64,000 bases of DNA from Pseudoclavibacter soli DSM 23366 (lineage in GTDB: Bacteria > Actinomycetota > Actinomycetes > Actinomycetales > Microbacteriaceae), in contig NZ_KE384027.1 of assembly GCF_000423505.1 (NCBI RefSeq), forward strand, positions 125,140 to 189,139. Direction: 5' to 3'. The first letter of the stretch is position 1; each line of letters begins with the position of its first letter. Made by a program: the position numbers and the translations under genes. The notes below the pieces were generated by a model. The model was not told the DNA's origin. It saw only the letters and a list, made by a program, of their open reading frames with translations, and searched no databases. Of the stretch, positions 9,279-18,706 are shown piece by piece.

Positions 9279-9332
9279 CAGGCGCCACGAGATACGGACT
9301 GCCGCTGTGCGGCTCGTGCCTTGTGGCGCCTG
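9279..9332 (+). terminator. Nested hairpin after the metallophosphatase gene
   Basis: CAGGCGCCAC (9279-9288) pairs perfectly with GTGGCGCCTG (9323-9332). Between them sits a second hairpin, GCCGC-tgt-GCGGC (9301-9313). There is no U-tract apart from a short TTCGG, as is common for high-GC terminators. It lies 14 bp after the TGA of the metallophosphatase gene and 53 bp before the SPFH gene. Confidence 0.65.
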
Positions 9333-9385
9333 TTCGGTTGGATGCGCCTCTCGCCAGATTCACAGCTCTCACGTAGACTGCACCC

Positions 9386-10285
9386 ATGGGCCTCATCACA
9401 CTGATCATTGTCGCCGTCATTGTCGTTCTGCTGCTGATCGGCACGTTCTTCACCGTGCAGACGCAGACCAACATCATCATTGAGCGGTTCGGGCGTTTCG
9501 TGCGCATCGCCAACCCCGGTCTGAACGTGAAGATTCCGGTGATCGAGAAGAAGGCGGGCATCGTCTCGCTGCGGGTGCAGCAGATCGACCTGCAGATCGA
9601 GACCAAGACCAAAGACAACGTGTTCGTGCTGGTGCTGGTCTCGGTGCAGTACGCCGTGCTGCCCAACCGAGTGGCCGATGCCTGGTATCGCCTCGAGAAC
9701 CCCGAAGCCCAGATCAAGAGCTACGTGTTCGATGCCGTGCGAGCCACGGTGCCGAGCCTGCAGCTCGACGAAGCGTTTGAGCGCAAAGACGATATCGCTC
9801 AGACGGTGGGCACCGCGCTCGCCGGCGAGATGGGCGAGTTCGGGTACCAGATCATCAAGACCCTGGTCACCGACATCAACCCCGACTCGAGCGTCAAGGC
9901 GGCGATGAACAAGATCAACGCGGCGCAGCGCGAGCGGGTTGCCGCCCAAGACCTCGCTGAGGCCGACCGCATTCGCGTGGTCACCGAGGCTCGGGCCGAA
10001 GCCGAGGCCAAGCAGCTGCAGGGTGAAGGCATCGCGAATCAGCGCAAGGCCATCATCGACGGCCTGCACGCCTCGATCGCTGAGCTGCAAGAGCAGGGCA
10101 TTCGCGAGGCCGATGTGATCAACCTTATTCTGCTCACGCAGTACTTCGACACGCTCACCTCGCTGGGCAAAGACGGTGCCACCACGGTGCTGCTGCCCGG
10201 CTCGCCGCAGGGTGTCTCACAGCTCGGCGACGAGATTCGCAACGCCCTGCTGGTCGCCGGGGCGGTGCCGCAGCGCGAGCAGTAG
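9386..10285 (+). CDS. SPFH/Band 7 (stomatin/prohibitin-like) membrane protein (299 aa)
   Basis: A QmcA/HflK-like SPFH protein. One N-terminal membrane helix (about residues 3-22, LITLIIVAVIVVLLLIGTFF) is followed by the SPFH domain (IIERFGRFVRIANPGLNVKI to about residue 190, with the typical NP-G-N and EAFERKDDI sequences) and an Ala/Glu-rich coiled coil (about 175-245, AEADRIRVVTEARAEAEAKQLQ). Such proteins oligomerise into membrane scaffolds, organise microdomains and often modulate membrane proteases. The length is typical of the family. The ATG at 9386 has no obvious Shine-Dalgarno sequence. It is flanked on both sides by hairpins and by cell-wall-anchored giant proteins, so it is probably a separate transcription unit, and no partner (NfeD-type protein) is adjacent. 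Confidence 0.9.
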   Translation: MGLITLIIVAVIVVLLLIGTFFTVQTQTNIIIERFGRFVRIANPGLNVKIPVIEKKAGIVSLRVQQIDLQIETKTKDNVFVLVLVSVQYAVLPNRVADAWYRLENPEAQIKSYVFDAVRATVPSLQLDEAFERKDDIAQTVGTALAGEMGEFGYQIIKTLVTDINPDSSVKAAMNKINAAQRERVAAQDLAEADRIRVVTEARAEAEAKQLQGEGIANQRKAIIDGLHASIAELQEQGIREADVINLILLTQYFDTLTSLGKDGATTVLLPGSPQGVSQLGDEIRNALLVAGAVPQREQ

Positions 10286-10301
10286 CGCTGCACTGAGATC
10301 A

Positions 10302-10346
10302 CGCGACGCCATCCGAGGAGTTCTTCGGATGGCGTCGCGGCGTTTT
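10302..10346 (+). terminator. Rho-independent terminator of the SPFH gene
   Basis: A perfect 15-bp stem: CGCGACGCCATCCGA (10302-10316) and TCGGATGGCGTCGCG (10325-10339), with an 8-nt loop and the T-rich CGTTTT just after. It begins 17 bp after the SPFH stop codon. Confidence 0.9.
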
Positions 10347-10443
10347 CCCACCGTTCACTGCTGGGTTACCTCAGGGCACTTGTCGGTTCAGACTGCACTT
10401 TTATGCTGCATTCGTTCACCTGACAACAGCAGAACGGACCACT

Positions 10444-13400
10444 GTGCTCTTCCCTCGACGCACCTCACACCTTGCTTCTTTAACAATCTGGACTCGCCCG
10501 GTTCGGGCCGCGCGGTTCGCTGCCGCGATTGCCGCTGCAGCCACGCTCCTGGCCGGATTGCAGGCGCCGGCATTCGCTGATGCGAACCAGGCGAGCGATA
10601 CGCTCGAATCGTCGACGGCAATCCAAGCACTGGTGAGTGCTGTCGACTCCAACCAGCCCAACAGCGGCGGCAAGGAGTCGGTCGCTAACCTCGCTGATCA
10701 GAACAGTTCGACCAAGTGGTATGAGGGCAGCGGTGCAGCGCCCTCCGCTCAAGCTCCTATCTACGCGGTGTATACGCTCAGTCGACCCGCTTCGGCCATC
10801 GGCTACACTCTCACCTCTGGCAACGATGAGTCGAAGCGAGATCCGAAGACCTGGCAGCTGCTTGGCACGAACGATGCGGTGGTTGCGGCTGATGCAGCAT
10901 CTGACCAGTGGCAGGTGCTCGATTCGCGCGCTGATGAGTCGTTCTCACAACGCGCTCAAACCAATGGGTACTCCATCGCCAACCCGGCGAATTACACCTA
11001 TTACCAGCTGCGCGTGACCGCCAATGAAGGCAACACCAACCAGTTCCAGATTGCCGATTTCACTTTGCTGGGCTCGACAGGCACAGCACGAGAGCTTGTT
11101 GGCGCAAGCGCCGAGTGGTCGTATTGGGACACGACCGATAGCTCAGACACAGCCTCTGACCCGACAGCGGGCTCGGATGCACGCACCAGTTGGAGCGCAA
11201 CCGATGCGGTTCTGCGCACCGGCTGGAAGACCGGGGTCGGCCCGTTCGGCGTGAAAAAGCAATCTGATGGATCAGACGGAGCTGACTTGGGCAACGGTTT
11301 CAGCGCAAGTACAGTGCTGCAACGGGCACAGGGCTCATCAATCGTGCCGGCATATTTCTTCCGCACACAGTTCTCGTTGACGCAAGGCGATCTCGGCACT
11401 GTCGGTGGCCTCGTGGGTACCATCGCCTTCGATGACACCGCGACCGTGTATGTCAATGGTCAGCGGGTGACAGGGTGGGATGATGCGGATGTCACCTCGA
11501 ACACTGCCGCACTAAAATATGACGGCAAGGGCGATCCGCAGACACGATTGTTCACCGTGCCCGCCGGGCTGCTCACCGTTGGCACGAACACGATCGCCGT
11601 CGAGGTGCATCAGTGCAACCAGTCCAGCTCCGATGCGTGGTTCGCGATGCCGACACTGGTAGCGACCGCTGACTACACGTCGCTGTCGTACACCGGGTCA
11701 GAGCGTGACCGCAGCTATTCCTCAGACAGCTGGCCGGCGACCGCTGATGGCAGTGACGGCTTTGTCAGTCTGCTCAGCGGTTACAGCGATCTCGCTGATC
11801 AGTCGACGGTCTGGGGCGGCAACTCAGTGCTGCCCAAAGACGCTGAACTGACTGCACGCAACGACCAGCTCATCGTACAAATCAACAATGAGGCCACCGA
11901 TGAGCAGGTCAGCCGAGCCATCACTGACGCGAACAACTCCCCTGTGCAGACTGAGTACGACGGCTTGGGGGAGCGCCTGGGCTCGCTGTACAAGACAGCG
12001 CTTAACACTGGTCAACTCCCTAAGACAGCTGAGGTGCTTTCGCATCTGATCACTGATGACATCGACGGGCACAACACGGCCAAGTCGATCTTCACTGAGA
12101 AGCGACCCTACGAACGTCTCGGGTTCACCTCAGACGGCGGGCGTATTCAGAAATACGACATCGGTTACGGGTTCAGCAATGACTCATTCCCCAGCGGGCA
12201 CACCACAGGCGGTTACATGGTGGGAACCACGCTGGCGACGCTGCTGCCAGAGCTTGCCCCACAGATGCTTGAACGCGCCAGCGAATACGGCAACAACCGC
12301 ATCGTGCTCGGCTTTCATTACCCCATCGATGTGATGGGCGGGCGCATCGGCGGACAGGCGATGGTTGGTTATCGCTGGTCAGATAGCGACTTCCGTCAGC
12401 TGCTGCTGGCCGCGCATGACGAGATCGAGAGTGTGCTGACGGCAGCCTGTGTGGATGCCGGCTATGGCAGCACGCTTACGGAATGCGCTTCTGACGCGAA
12501 CGACACTTCGAGTGCAGTGAACACCTATACCGAGAGGCTCACTTATGGCTTCTCATCCAGTGCTGCCGCTGTCACCGGAAACGCCGATCTCGTGGTGCCC
12601 ACCGGTGCGGCCGACCTGCTGTTGACCTCGTATCCACAACTGACCCAGGCGCAGCGTGCGGCCATCATTCGTCAGACTGCGCTGAGCGCAGGGTACCCGC
12701 TCGATCTCACTGCAAGAGGTGAGGCGAGTTGGCAGCGAGTTAACCTCGCGGCTGCGTTGACTGCGGAGGTGCAAGTCATTTCGGCAGACCAGCTGTCGAT
12801 CAACGGGGTGACCGTCGACGTGACGCAGGTCGACGACGGCGATGACGGAGCATCCACCGAGACAGACCAGAAGGCGCAGGATGCAACCGTCGGCTCGCTG
12901 ATCGAATACCAGCGTCTCGGGCTCTCAGCAGATGTTGACGAAGCCGTGGCGAGCTTGGCCGAGACCGATGCCCAGAAGGCGCAGGCCTGGTCGGAGATCG
13001 CCCAGGCCTGGACGGATGATTTGTACCGATTCGACCCTCAGGGTAGCGATGACGCGACGAGTCTGGAGGGCATTCCTGACGGACTGCCCAATGCTCGCAG
13101 CCAAGTGTTTGTGGTGCTGGGGAACAAACTCAACGACGACGGCTCGGCGAAGCAGGAACTGATCGATCGTCTTGAAGTAGCCAGGGCTGCGCTCACGAAG
13201 TATCCGAACACGCGCGTGCTGGTGACGGGCGGGCACACCGCCGGCAGCGACAAAGACAGCGAGGGCGAGGTGATGCAGAAGTGGCTGATCGCTCATGGCA
13301 TTGCAGCAGACCGCATCCTCGTCGAGACGGAATCGAGTGACACCCCCGACAACGCGACGATGTCGATGCCGATGCTTTACGGGCAGACCGGCGACGACGC

Positions 13401-15030
13401 AGTCACGACAATTTCGGTCATCACTTCCCAGTGGCATCAGCGTCGGGGCACCATTCTGTTCGAGGCTGAGACGCGTCTGCTCGCCGACGCGCTGGGCGTG
13501 CAGCCGATTACGGTGCTCGACGGGGCCACGTGTGCGACGTCGAGCTGTACAAACAGCTCGTACGCGACCCCGCCGGCATTCGTCGGTGACGATGAGCGTG
13601 ATCTCATCGCAAGAAATGTGGCCAAGGTCGCGAGCAACATGACGGTACACTCCGGCCTGGGCACCGCTCGCGGTGTCTCGGACGCCTACAGTGCGGCGCG
13701 CGCGACGACTGATCAAGCCAGCACCGACTTGTCTCGAGTGATCTGGATGCAGAGCAACGGGTACACCGGGGACACATCGACTGCGCGAGACAATCTGCTT
13801 GACGTGCGTCGCGCGATCGCCGATACCGCTGCTTCGTCGCGCACTTATGGCGACGAGCTGCAGCGCTTCACTGAGACGTGGGATGCGGCACTTGCGCCCC
13901 AGCGCGTCAGCGACGAGATTCCAGACGACCTGCCGACAGCGGCGCATGCGTTCGTGCTGATGGGTGCCGACGGGGGTGGCAGCACCGCGATGAAGAACCG
14001 CATCGCGCTCGCAAAGAACGCATTGGCTGAGTACCCGAACTCGATCGTGCTGGTTGCCGGCAACCAGGGCGAGATCACCGCTGGGTATCAAGGTCTGACC
14101 ACTGGTGACGATGCGGTCGATGCTTCGCGCATCGTGAAGGTCGCGGTAAGCACGGATGCTCCCAGCGGGGCAGTCAACGTGATGCGTCAGCTGTACAGCA
14201 TGAACGGAGCCGTCACGTCGTATACGGTCATCGTTTCTGGCAACTATGTGCGTCGTCCTACGGTGCTTTTTGCGGCTGCCGAACTGCAGCAGCGGCAGGC
14301 CCAGCGTGCCGACTTCGCGATCAGCTCGACAGAGATGATCGCGGAGACCTCGACGGGCACACCTGACGCTGCAGTGGCCACGTCTGACGCCTTAGGCAAG
14401 ATCGCGACCAACGTCGCCCAGGTCTTTGGCGTTTCGAGCGCATATTCGAGCCGAAACTCCGAGAACACACCGTTGTCGGCGCTCACCGGGCTGAGCATTG
14501 TGCTGCCCAATGACGCACGCTTGAGCCGCTCAGCGGTGACGCCGCTGGCTGCCCAGCAGCCGAGAGTCTATGCCGAGCTCGACAACGGTGCAGAGGGGTC
14601 GGTCGAGGTGACCGATCTGGTAGAGCTCGTCACGAGCAGCGAAGAGGTGCCCGAGGGCACGAAGACTACGTGGTCAACAAGCTTTACCTACCGAGGGATC
14701 ACAAAGGAGGCGAGCGCTTCGAAGATCACAGCGGCAGACAGCGGAACCGACGATGGGTCGGCTGAGAATGGAGGTGAGGCCAACGGTGCCGGCACTGGTA
14801 CGGAGAACGGGCACGAAACTGACTCAGGCGGCGCCACCGACGATGCTCAAGACACCAGCATCAACACCAGTGCCGCTGAGCAGAGCGACGCGGCCGAGCT
14901 CTCTGTCGCTGAGGAGCATGATGGGCTTGCCAGCACTGGCGGCGTCTCGTTCGTCGCGGCAGGTTCGGCGCTGGCTCTGCTCGCACTCGGCGCGGGGGTG
15001 CTCGTTGTGGCACGTCGCCGCGCCGAGTGA
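10444..15030 (+). CDS. Cell-wall-anchored PAP2-type acid phosphatase fused to two YdcF/DUF218 domains (1528 aa)
   Basis: A giant secreted protein. GTG at 10444 opens an N-terminus with a basic region and a hydrophobic core, with likely signal cleavage after APAFA (residue 45). Order of parts: F5/8-type-C-like sandwich (about 60-215); a second jelly-roll (about 225-410); a class A PAP2 acid phosphatase whose three signatures are intact, KRPYERLG (about 551), SFPSGHTTG (about 580) and GFHYPIDVMGGR (about 622); a YdcF/SanA-like DUF218 domain (about 886-1009) with VVLGNKL, TGGHT, SEGEVM and SQWHQRR; a second, degenerate DUF218 domain (about 1168-1285) lacking the Glu and the WH residues; a Thr/Gly/Asp-rich linker; then LASTG at about 1496, a hydrophobic helix and RRR. 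LASTG is a LAxTG-type sorting signal, like the one at 9164. PAP2 plus DUF218 suggests removal of phosphate from a lipid or cell-envelope intermediate, but that is inference. The gene converges with the dehydrogenase operon, 14 bp away. Confidence 0.88.
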   Translation: MLFPRRTSHLASLTIWTRPVRAARFAAAIAAAATLLAGLQAPAFADANQASDTLESSTAIQALVSAVDSNQPNSGGKESVANLADQNSSTKWYEGSGAAPSAQAPIYAVYTLSRPASAIGYTLTSGNDESKRDPKTWQLLGTNDAVVAADAASDQWQVLDSRADESFSQRAQTNGYSIANPANYTYYQLRVTANEGNTNQFQIADFTLLGSTGTARELVGASAEWSYWDTTDSSDTASDPTAGSDARTSWSATDAVLRTGWKTGVGPFGVKKQSDGSDGADLGNGFSASTVLQRAQGSSIVPAYFFRTQFSLTQGDLGTVGGLVGTIAFDDTATVYVNGQRVTGWDDADVTSNTAALKYDGKGDPQTRLFTVPAGLLTVGTNTIAVEVHQCNQSSSDAWFAMPTLVATADYTSLSYTGSERDRSYSSDSWPATADGSDGFVSLLSGYSDLADQSTVWGGNSVLPKDAELTARNDQLIVQINNEATDEQVSRAITDANNSPVQTEYDGLGERLGSLYKTALNTGQLPKTAEVLSHLITDDIDGHNTAKSIFTEKRPYERLGFTSDGGRIQKYDIGYGFSNDSFPSGHTTGGYMVGTTLATLLPELAPQMLERASEYGNNRIVLGFHYPIDVMGGRIGGQAMVGYRWSDSDFRQLLLAAHDEIESVLTAACVDAGYGSTLTECASDANDTSSAVNTYTERLTYGFSSSAAAVTGNADLVVPTGAADLLLTSYPQLTQAQRAAIIRQTALSAGYPLDLTARGEASWQRVNLAAALTAEVQVISADQLSINGVTVDVTQVDDGDDGASTETDQKAQDATVGSLIEYQRLGLSADVDEAVASLAETDAQKAQAWSEIAQAWTDDLYRFDPQGSDDATSLEGIPDGLPNARSQVFVVLGNKLNDDGSAKQELIDRLEVARAALTKYPNTRVLVTGGHTAGSDKDSEGEVMQKWLIAHGIAADRILVETESSDTPDNATMSMPMLYGQTGDDAVTTISVITSQWHQRRGTILFEAETRLLADALGVQPITVLDGATCATSSCTNSSYATPPAFVGDDERDLIARNVAKVASNMTVHSGLGTARGVSDAYSAARATTDQASTDLSRVIWMQSNGYTGDTSTARDNLLDVRRAIADTAASSRTYGDELQRFTETWDAALAPQRVSDEIPDDLPTAAHAFVLMGADGGGSTAMKNRIALAKNALAEYPNSIVLVAGNQGEITAGYQGLTTGDDAVDASRIVKVAVSTDAPSGAVNVMRQLYSMNGAVTSYTVIVSGNYVRRPTVLFAAAELQQRQAQRADFAISSTEMIAETSTGTPDAAVATSDALGKIATNVAQVFGVSSAYSSRNSENTPLSALTGLSIVLPNDARLSRSAVTPLAAQQPRVYAELDNGAEGSVEVTDLVELVTSSEEVPEGTKTTWSTSFTYRGITKEASASKITAADSGTDDGSAENGGEANGAGTGTENGHETDSGGATDDAQDTSINTSAAEQSDAAELSVAEEHDGLASTGGVSFVAAGSALALLALGAGVLVVARRRAE

Positions 15031-15044
15031 GCGCGAGCAGTAGC

Positions 15045-16487
15045 TCAGCCGATCCGAACGCCGTCGACCAGTGCGGGCACGGCTCCGTCGCGCAGCGATG
15101 CGGGCAGCAGCGCCTGCGGCAGGTTCTGGTAGGCCACGGGGCGCACGAACCGGGTGATTGCGGCCGTGCCCACCGATGTGGTGGTCGACGCTGTGGTCGC
15201 CGGGTAGGGGCCGCCGTGCTGCTGGGCGTAGCTCACTGTCACCCCGGTGGGCCACTCGTTCCACAGCACACGACCGGCACGCCGGGTCAGCGTGGCGATC
15301 AGCGGCGGGGCGATGCGGTCATCCTCATCGGCGATCAGAGTCGCGGTGAGCTGCCCGGGCAGGCGCTCGGCGAGCTCGACGAGCTGCTGCTCGTCGGTAT
15401 ACGACACCACCAGTGCCGCCGGCCCGAACACCTCGTGCAGCAGCTCCGCATTCGTCAGCACCGTCTCGATATCAGTGGCCAGCAGCGTCGGCGCCGGTGG
15501 GTTATCGGTGCTTGCGGTGCTGCGCTGTAGCGGTGCGACGCCGGGCTGCAGCTCGAGCTCGCTCAGCGATTGTGTGAAGCCGCTTTGGATGCGCGGGTTC
15601 AGCAGCTGCGCGGCTGGCGGCAGGCTCGCTTCGGCGAGCAGCGCTCGGATGCCCGAATCGGCCGGGTGCAGCAGCAGACCGGGTTTGGTGCAGAACTGCC
15701 CGGCACCCAGGGTGAATGACGCCACGAACTGTTCGACGATCTGCTCGGGGCGGCCTGCGGCGGCCTGCTCGGTGATGAACACCGGGTTCAGGCTGCCGAG
15801 TTCGCCATAGAACGGAATTGGCTCAGGGCGCGATTGGGCGAGATCGAACAGCGCCCGCCCGCCCGGGATCGAACCCGTGAACGCACCGGCCTGCACCCGG
15901 GGGTCAACGATGGCCGCACGACCGGCCTCGGTGCCCGTGATCATCTGCAGCAGATGCGCGGGGGCCTCGACTGAGGCGAGCGCATCCACCACAACCTCAG
16001 TGGTCAGCGCCGACAGCTCGGGATGCCCGGAGTGCGCTTTGAGCACCACCGCGTTGCCGGCAGCCAGCGCGGCAGCCGAGTCGCCGCCGATCACCGAGAA
16101 GGCGAACGGAAAATTGCTCGCAGCGAAGACTACGACTGGGCCGATCGGCACCAACACGCGGCGAATGTCGGGGCGCGCGCCCATCGGCCAGGCCGGGTCG
16201 GCGTGATCAATGCGCGCGTCGAGGTAGCCACCGTCACGCACCACCTCGCCGAGCAGACGCAGTTGGAAGCTCGTACGCGTCAGCTCGCCGCGCAATCGTG
16301 GCTCACCCAAGTGCGTTTCGCGCATGGCGACCGGTACCAGTGTGTCGGCCGCCGCATCCAGCGCATCGGCGACCGCATCCAGCGCCGCAGCACGAGTCGG
16401 CTCATCGGTGGCCGCCCACGCGCGCGAGGCGGTCACGGCATTGCCGACCATGGTGGTGATCTGCTCGGCAGAGGTGGGTGCGATCAT
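15045..16487 (-). CDS. Aldehyde dehydrogenase, 2,5-dioxovalerate (KGSA) dehydrogenase type (480 aa)
   Basis: An NAD(P)-dependent aldehyde dehydrogenase closest in layout to alpha-ketoglutaric semialdehyde (2,5-dioxopentanoate) dehydrogenases of sugar-acid catabolism. The catalytic Cys is in GAGQFCTKPG and the general-base Glu in YGELGSLNPVF; the cofactor region reads FAASNFPFAFSVIGGDSAAALAAGN. It is the last gene of the ADH-MFS-aldolase-ALDH operon: its ATG overlaps the aldolase stop (ATGA at 16484-16487), with GGAGG inside the aldolase end. An upstream aldolase releasing a semialdehyde would supply its substrate. Exact substrate (KGSA, succinic semialdehyde or other) cannot be told from the sequence. 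Confidence 0.87.
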   Translation of the reverse strand: MIAPTSAEQITTMVGNAVTASRAWAATDEPTRAAALDAVADALDAAADTLVPVAMRETHLGEPRLRGELTRTSFQLRLLGEVVRDGGYLDARIDHADPAWPMGARPDIRRVLVPIGPVVVFAASNFPFAFSVIGGDSAAALAAGNAVVLKAHSGHPELSALTTEVVVDALASVEAPAHLLQMITGTEAGRAAIVDPRVQAGAFTGSIPGGRALFDLAQSRPEPIPFYGELGSLNPVFITEQAAAGRPEQIVEQFVASFTLGAGQFCTKPGLLLHPADSGIRALLAEASLPPAAQLLNPRIQSGFTQSLSELELQPGVAPLQRSTASTDNPPAPTLLATDIETVLTNAELLHEVFGPAALVVSYTDEQQLVELAERLPGQLTATLIADEDDRIAPPLIATLTRRAGRVLWNEWPTGVTVSYAQQHGGPYPATTASTTTSVGTAAITRFVRPVAYQNLPQALLPASLRDGAVPALVDGVRIG

Positions 16488-17278
16488 GAGTGGTTCCTCC
16501 AGGTGTGTGCGATGGCCAACTGCTCGGCGGCGGCACGCGCGAGCACGTTCAGATCGGTGGTCACGGTGACCACACGGAATCCTTGGGCGGCGCGCTTGGC
16601 GGCGGTTTCGCCATCAGGTGTGTGAATGCCCGAGACCTTGCCGGCCGCCTCGACGGTGCTGCGAATGCGCTCGACGGCCGCTTCGAGATCAGGCAGGATG
16701 GCTGGCTCGAGCGGTACCTCGGCGCCGAGCCCCAGCGACAGGTCGTAGGGGCCCACGTACACACCGTCGACGCCGTCGACTGCGACGATCTCGTCGAGGT
16801 TGTCGAGGCCTTCGCGGGTCTCGACCATCACGAACAGCGCCACGGTGTCGTCAACCTCGGCCGGGTTCGACCCGAACAGGCTTTCGGCGCGCATCGGCCC
16901 GTAGGATCGGGCCCCGCCCGAGACGGGGTAGCGCATGGCGCGCACCGCCGCCCGAGCCTGCTCTGCTGTGTTGACCAGTGGCACGATCACCGCGCTGGCC
17001 CCGGCGTCGAGCGCCTTGCCGATGTCGGCGGCGCTGTTCTCGGGCACGCGCACCACAGGTACCGGGCCTCCGGCGGCCTCGATCACGAGCAGTCCGCGGA
17101 TCACGTCGCCGTAGTCGATCAGCCCGTGCTGCCAGTCGACACAGACGTAGTCGAAGCCTTGGCGGGCGGCCAGCTCGAGCGCAGCGGTGGGCTCCACCGC
17201 GTTCCACAGCCCGAATGATGTCTCAGGTGCGCGAAGTCGGGCCAGCGCTTCTCGGCGAGCCTGGGTTGCGGGGCTCAT
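16484..17278 (-). CDS. HpcH/HpaI-family 2-keto-3-deoxy acid aldolase (264 aa)
   Basis: A class II (metal-dependent) pyruvate aldolase of the HpcH/HpaI family, as in 4-hydroxy-2-oxoheptanedioate aldolase and 2-keto-3-deoxy-sugar-acid aldolases. Recognisable elements are FGLWNAVEP near the N-terminus, CVDWQHGLIDY (catalytic His), VRVPENSAADIGKALDAGA, the metal-binding Glu in MVETREGLDN and the Asp in YVGPYDLSLGLG. The length is normal. It overlaps both neighbours by 4 bp (ATGA), so expression is coupled to the symporter upstream and the dehydrogenase downstream. Family knowledge: it cleaves a 4-hydroxy-2-oxo acid to pyruvate and an aldehyde. Which acid is used is unknown. Confidence 0.9.
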   Translation of the reverse strand: MSPATQARREALARLRAPETSFGLWNAVEPTAALELAARQGFDYVCVDWQHGLIDYGDVIRGLLVIEAAGGPVPVVRVPENSAADIGKALDAGASAVIVPLVNTAEQARAAVRAMRYPVSGGARSYGPMRAESLFGSNPAEVDDTVALFVMVETREGLDNLDEIVAVDGVDGVYVGPYDLSLGLGAEVPLEPAILPDLEAAVERIRSTVEAAGKVSGIHTPDGETAAKRAAQGFRVVTVTTDLNVLARAAAEQLAIAHTWRNHS

Positions 17279-18636
17279 GCGGTCACCTCTTCTGTCTCAT
17301 TGCTGCGACGCAGGTGCGTGGTGTCGTCGAGCTCCTGGTCGTAGCGCTCTTTGGCGAACGACACAGCGACCAGTGAGATGGCTGCACAGGCGATCACGAA
17401 CAGGCCGACCGGCACGTAGTTTCCGCCGAATCCAGCCAGCAGGGCGGTTGCAATCAGCGGGGCCGGGCCGCCGGCGATGGCCGCGCCCAGCTGATAGCCG
17501 AGCGAAGCGCCGGTGTAGCGCACCTCGGGGGCGAAGCTTTCGGCGAGCAGGGTGCCGATCAGCGAGCCGTAGGTGGGCCACACGATGAAGAACGAGATCA
17601 GAATGGCGGCCGCCGCAGCGACGTTGTTGTGTGTGTTGAGCAGCCACAGGTAGGGCAGGATGAACACGGCCACCGCGACGGTGCCGCCGATGAACACCTT
17701 CTTGCGACCGATGGCATCAGAGAGTCGGCCGTAGAAGAGCATGCCGCCGACACCGAGCACCGCGGCCAGCAGCACCATGTTGAGCACGAACTGGCGTTCG
17801 TAGCCGAGGCTCACCGCGTAGCTGATCGAGAAGGTCGCGAAGATAAAGAACGTCGAAGTCTCGATGAACTTGGCACCGGTGGCGATCAGTACCTCGCGCC
17901 AGTGGTGGCGCAGCGTCGCAGCCAGTGGCACGCGCTCCTGCTTGCCCTGGGCCTGCACGGCGCGGAACGAGGGGGTCTCATCGACTTTGTGACGAATCCA
18001 CAGACCGATGGCCAGCAGCACGATCGAGATCAGGAACGGGATGCGCCAGCCGATTGAGAGGAACAGATCATTGGGGAACACCCAGCCCGATACCACCAGG
18101 GCGAGGTTGCCGAGGGCGAGACCGGTCAGTGCGCCCACTTGGGGCACGGCGCCGTAGTAGCCGCGCTTGCCCTTGGGTGCATACTCGACGGCCAGCAGCA
18201 GCCCACCGCCCCACTCACCGCCGAGGGCCACGCCCTGCAGCAGACGAAGCAGCGTGAGGATGATCGGGGCCGCAACACCGATGGTCGCGTAGGTGGGCAC
18301 CAGACCGATGGCCACAGTCGTCAGGCCCATCAGGGTCAGTGTCATCACCAGGGTGCGCTTGCGGCCGATGCGGTCGCCGATATGGCTGAAAATCACGCCG
18401 CCGATGGGGCGAATGAAGAAGGCGAGGGCGAACGATGCCAGAGCCAGCAGCTGGCTGACCAGCGGGTCATCGCTTGGAAAGAAGAGCGGTCCGAAGACCA
18501 GGCCGCTCATGGTGCCATAGAGAAAGTAGTCGTACCACTCGATGGTGCTGCCGATCGCGCTGCCCCAGAGCGCGCGCGTGCGGTCTTGCTGACTGACGGC
18601 TGGTGGGGCGACGGTGCCCGCGGTCGTATCGGTCAT
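17275..18636 (-). CDS. MFS metabolite:H+ symporter (MHS family, 453 aa)
   Basis: A 12-helix major facilitator of the metabolite:H+ symporter family (ShiA/ProP/KgtP-like). Signature parts are GSTIEWYDYFLYG at the start of helix 1, the loop DRIGRKRTLVMTL between helices 2 and 3, GVALGGEWGGG in helix 4, and the second-half repeat GRLSDAIGRKKVF. ATG at 18636 is chosen for the AAAGGAAAA site ahead of it. It is the second gene of the operon, 70 bp after the alcohol dehydrogenase stop and overlapping the aldolase start by 4 bp. It should import the organic acid that the following enzymes break down. Substrates of MHS members include dicarboxylates, shikimate, aromatic acids and betaines, so specificity cannot be assigned. 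Confidence 0.92.
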   Translation of the reverse strand: MTDTTAGTVAPPAVSQQDRTRALWGSAIGSTIEWYDYFLYGTMSGLVFGPLFFPSDDPLVSQLLALASFALAFFIRPIGGVIFSHIGDRIGRKRTLVMTLTLMGLTTVAIGLVPTYATIGVAAPIILTLLRLLQGVALGGEWGGGLLLAVEYAPKGKRGYYGAVPQVGALTGLALGNLALVVSGWVFPNDLFLSIGWRIPFLISIVLLAIGLWIRHKVDETPSFRAVQAQGKQERVPLAATLRHHWREVLIATGAKFIETSTFFIFATFSISYAVSLGYERQFVLNMVLLAAVLGVGGMLFYGRLSDAIGRKKVFIGGTVAVAVFILPYLWLLNTHNNVAAAAAILISFFIVWPTYGSLIGTLLAESFAPEVRYTGASLGYQLGAAIAGGPAPLIATALLAGFGGNYVPVGLFVIACAAISLVAVSFAKERYDQELDDTTHLRRSNETEEVTA

Positions 18637-18706
18637 TGGTGTTTTCCTTTGTTCGGGTGGTGGCACGGTCGTCCATGACCACGCCACGGAGGGGGAGGGG
18701 GTGGCG

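Noticed and set aside
12925-14091. Minus-strand open frame of 388 aa
   Set aside because: Lies wholly opposite the PAP2/DUF218 gene, whose domains are clear on the plus strand.
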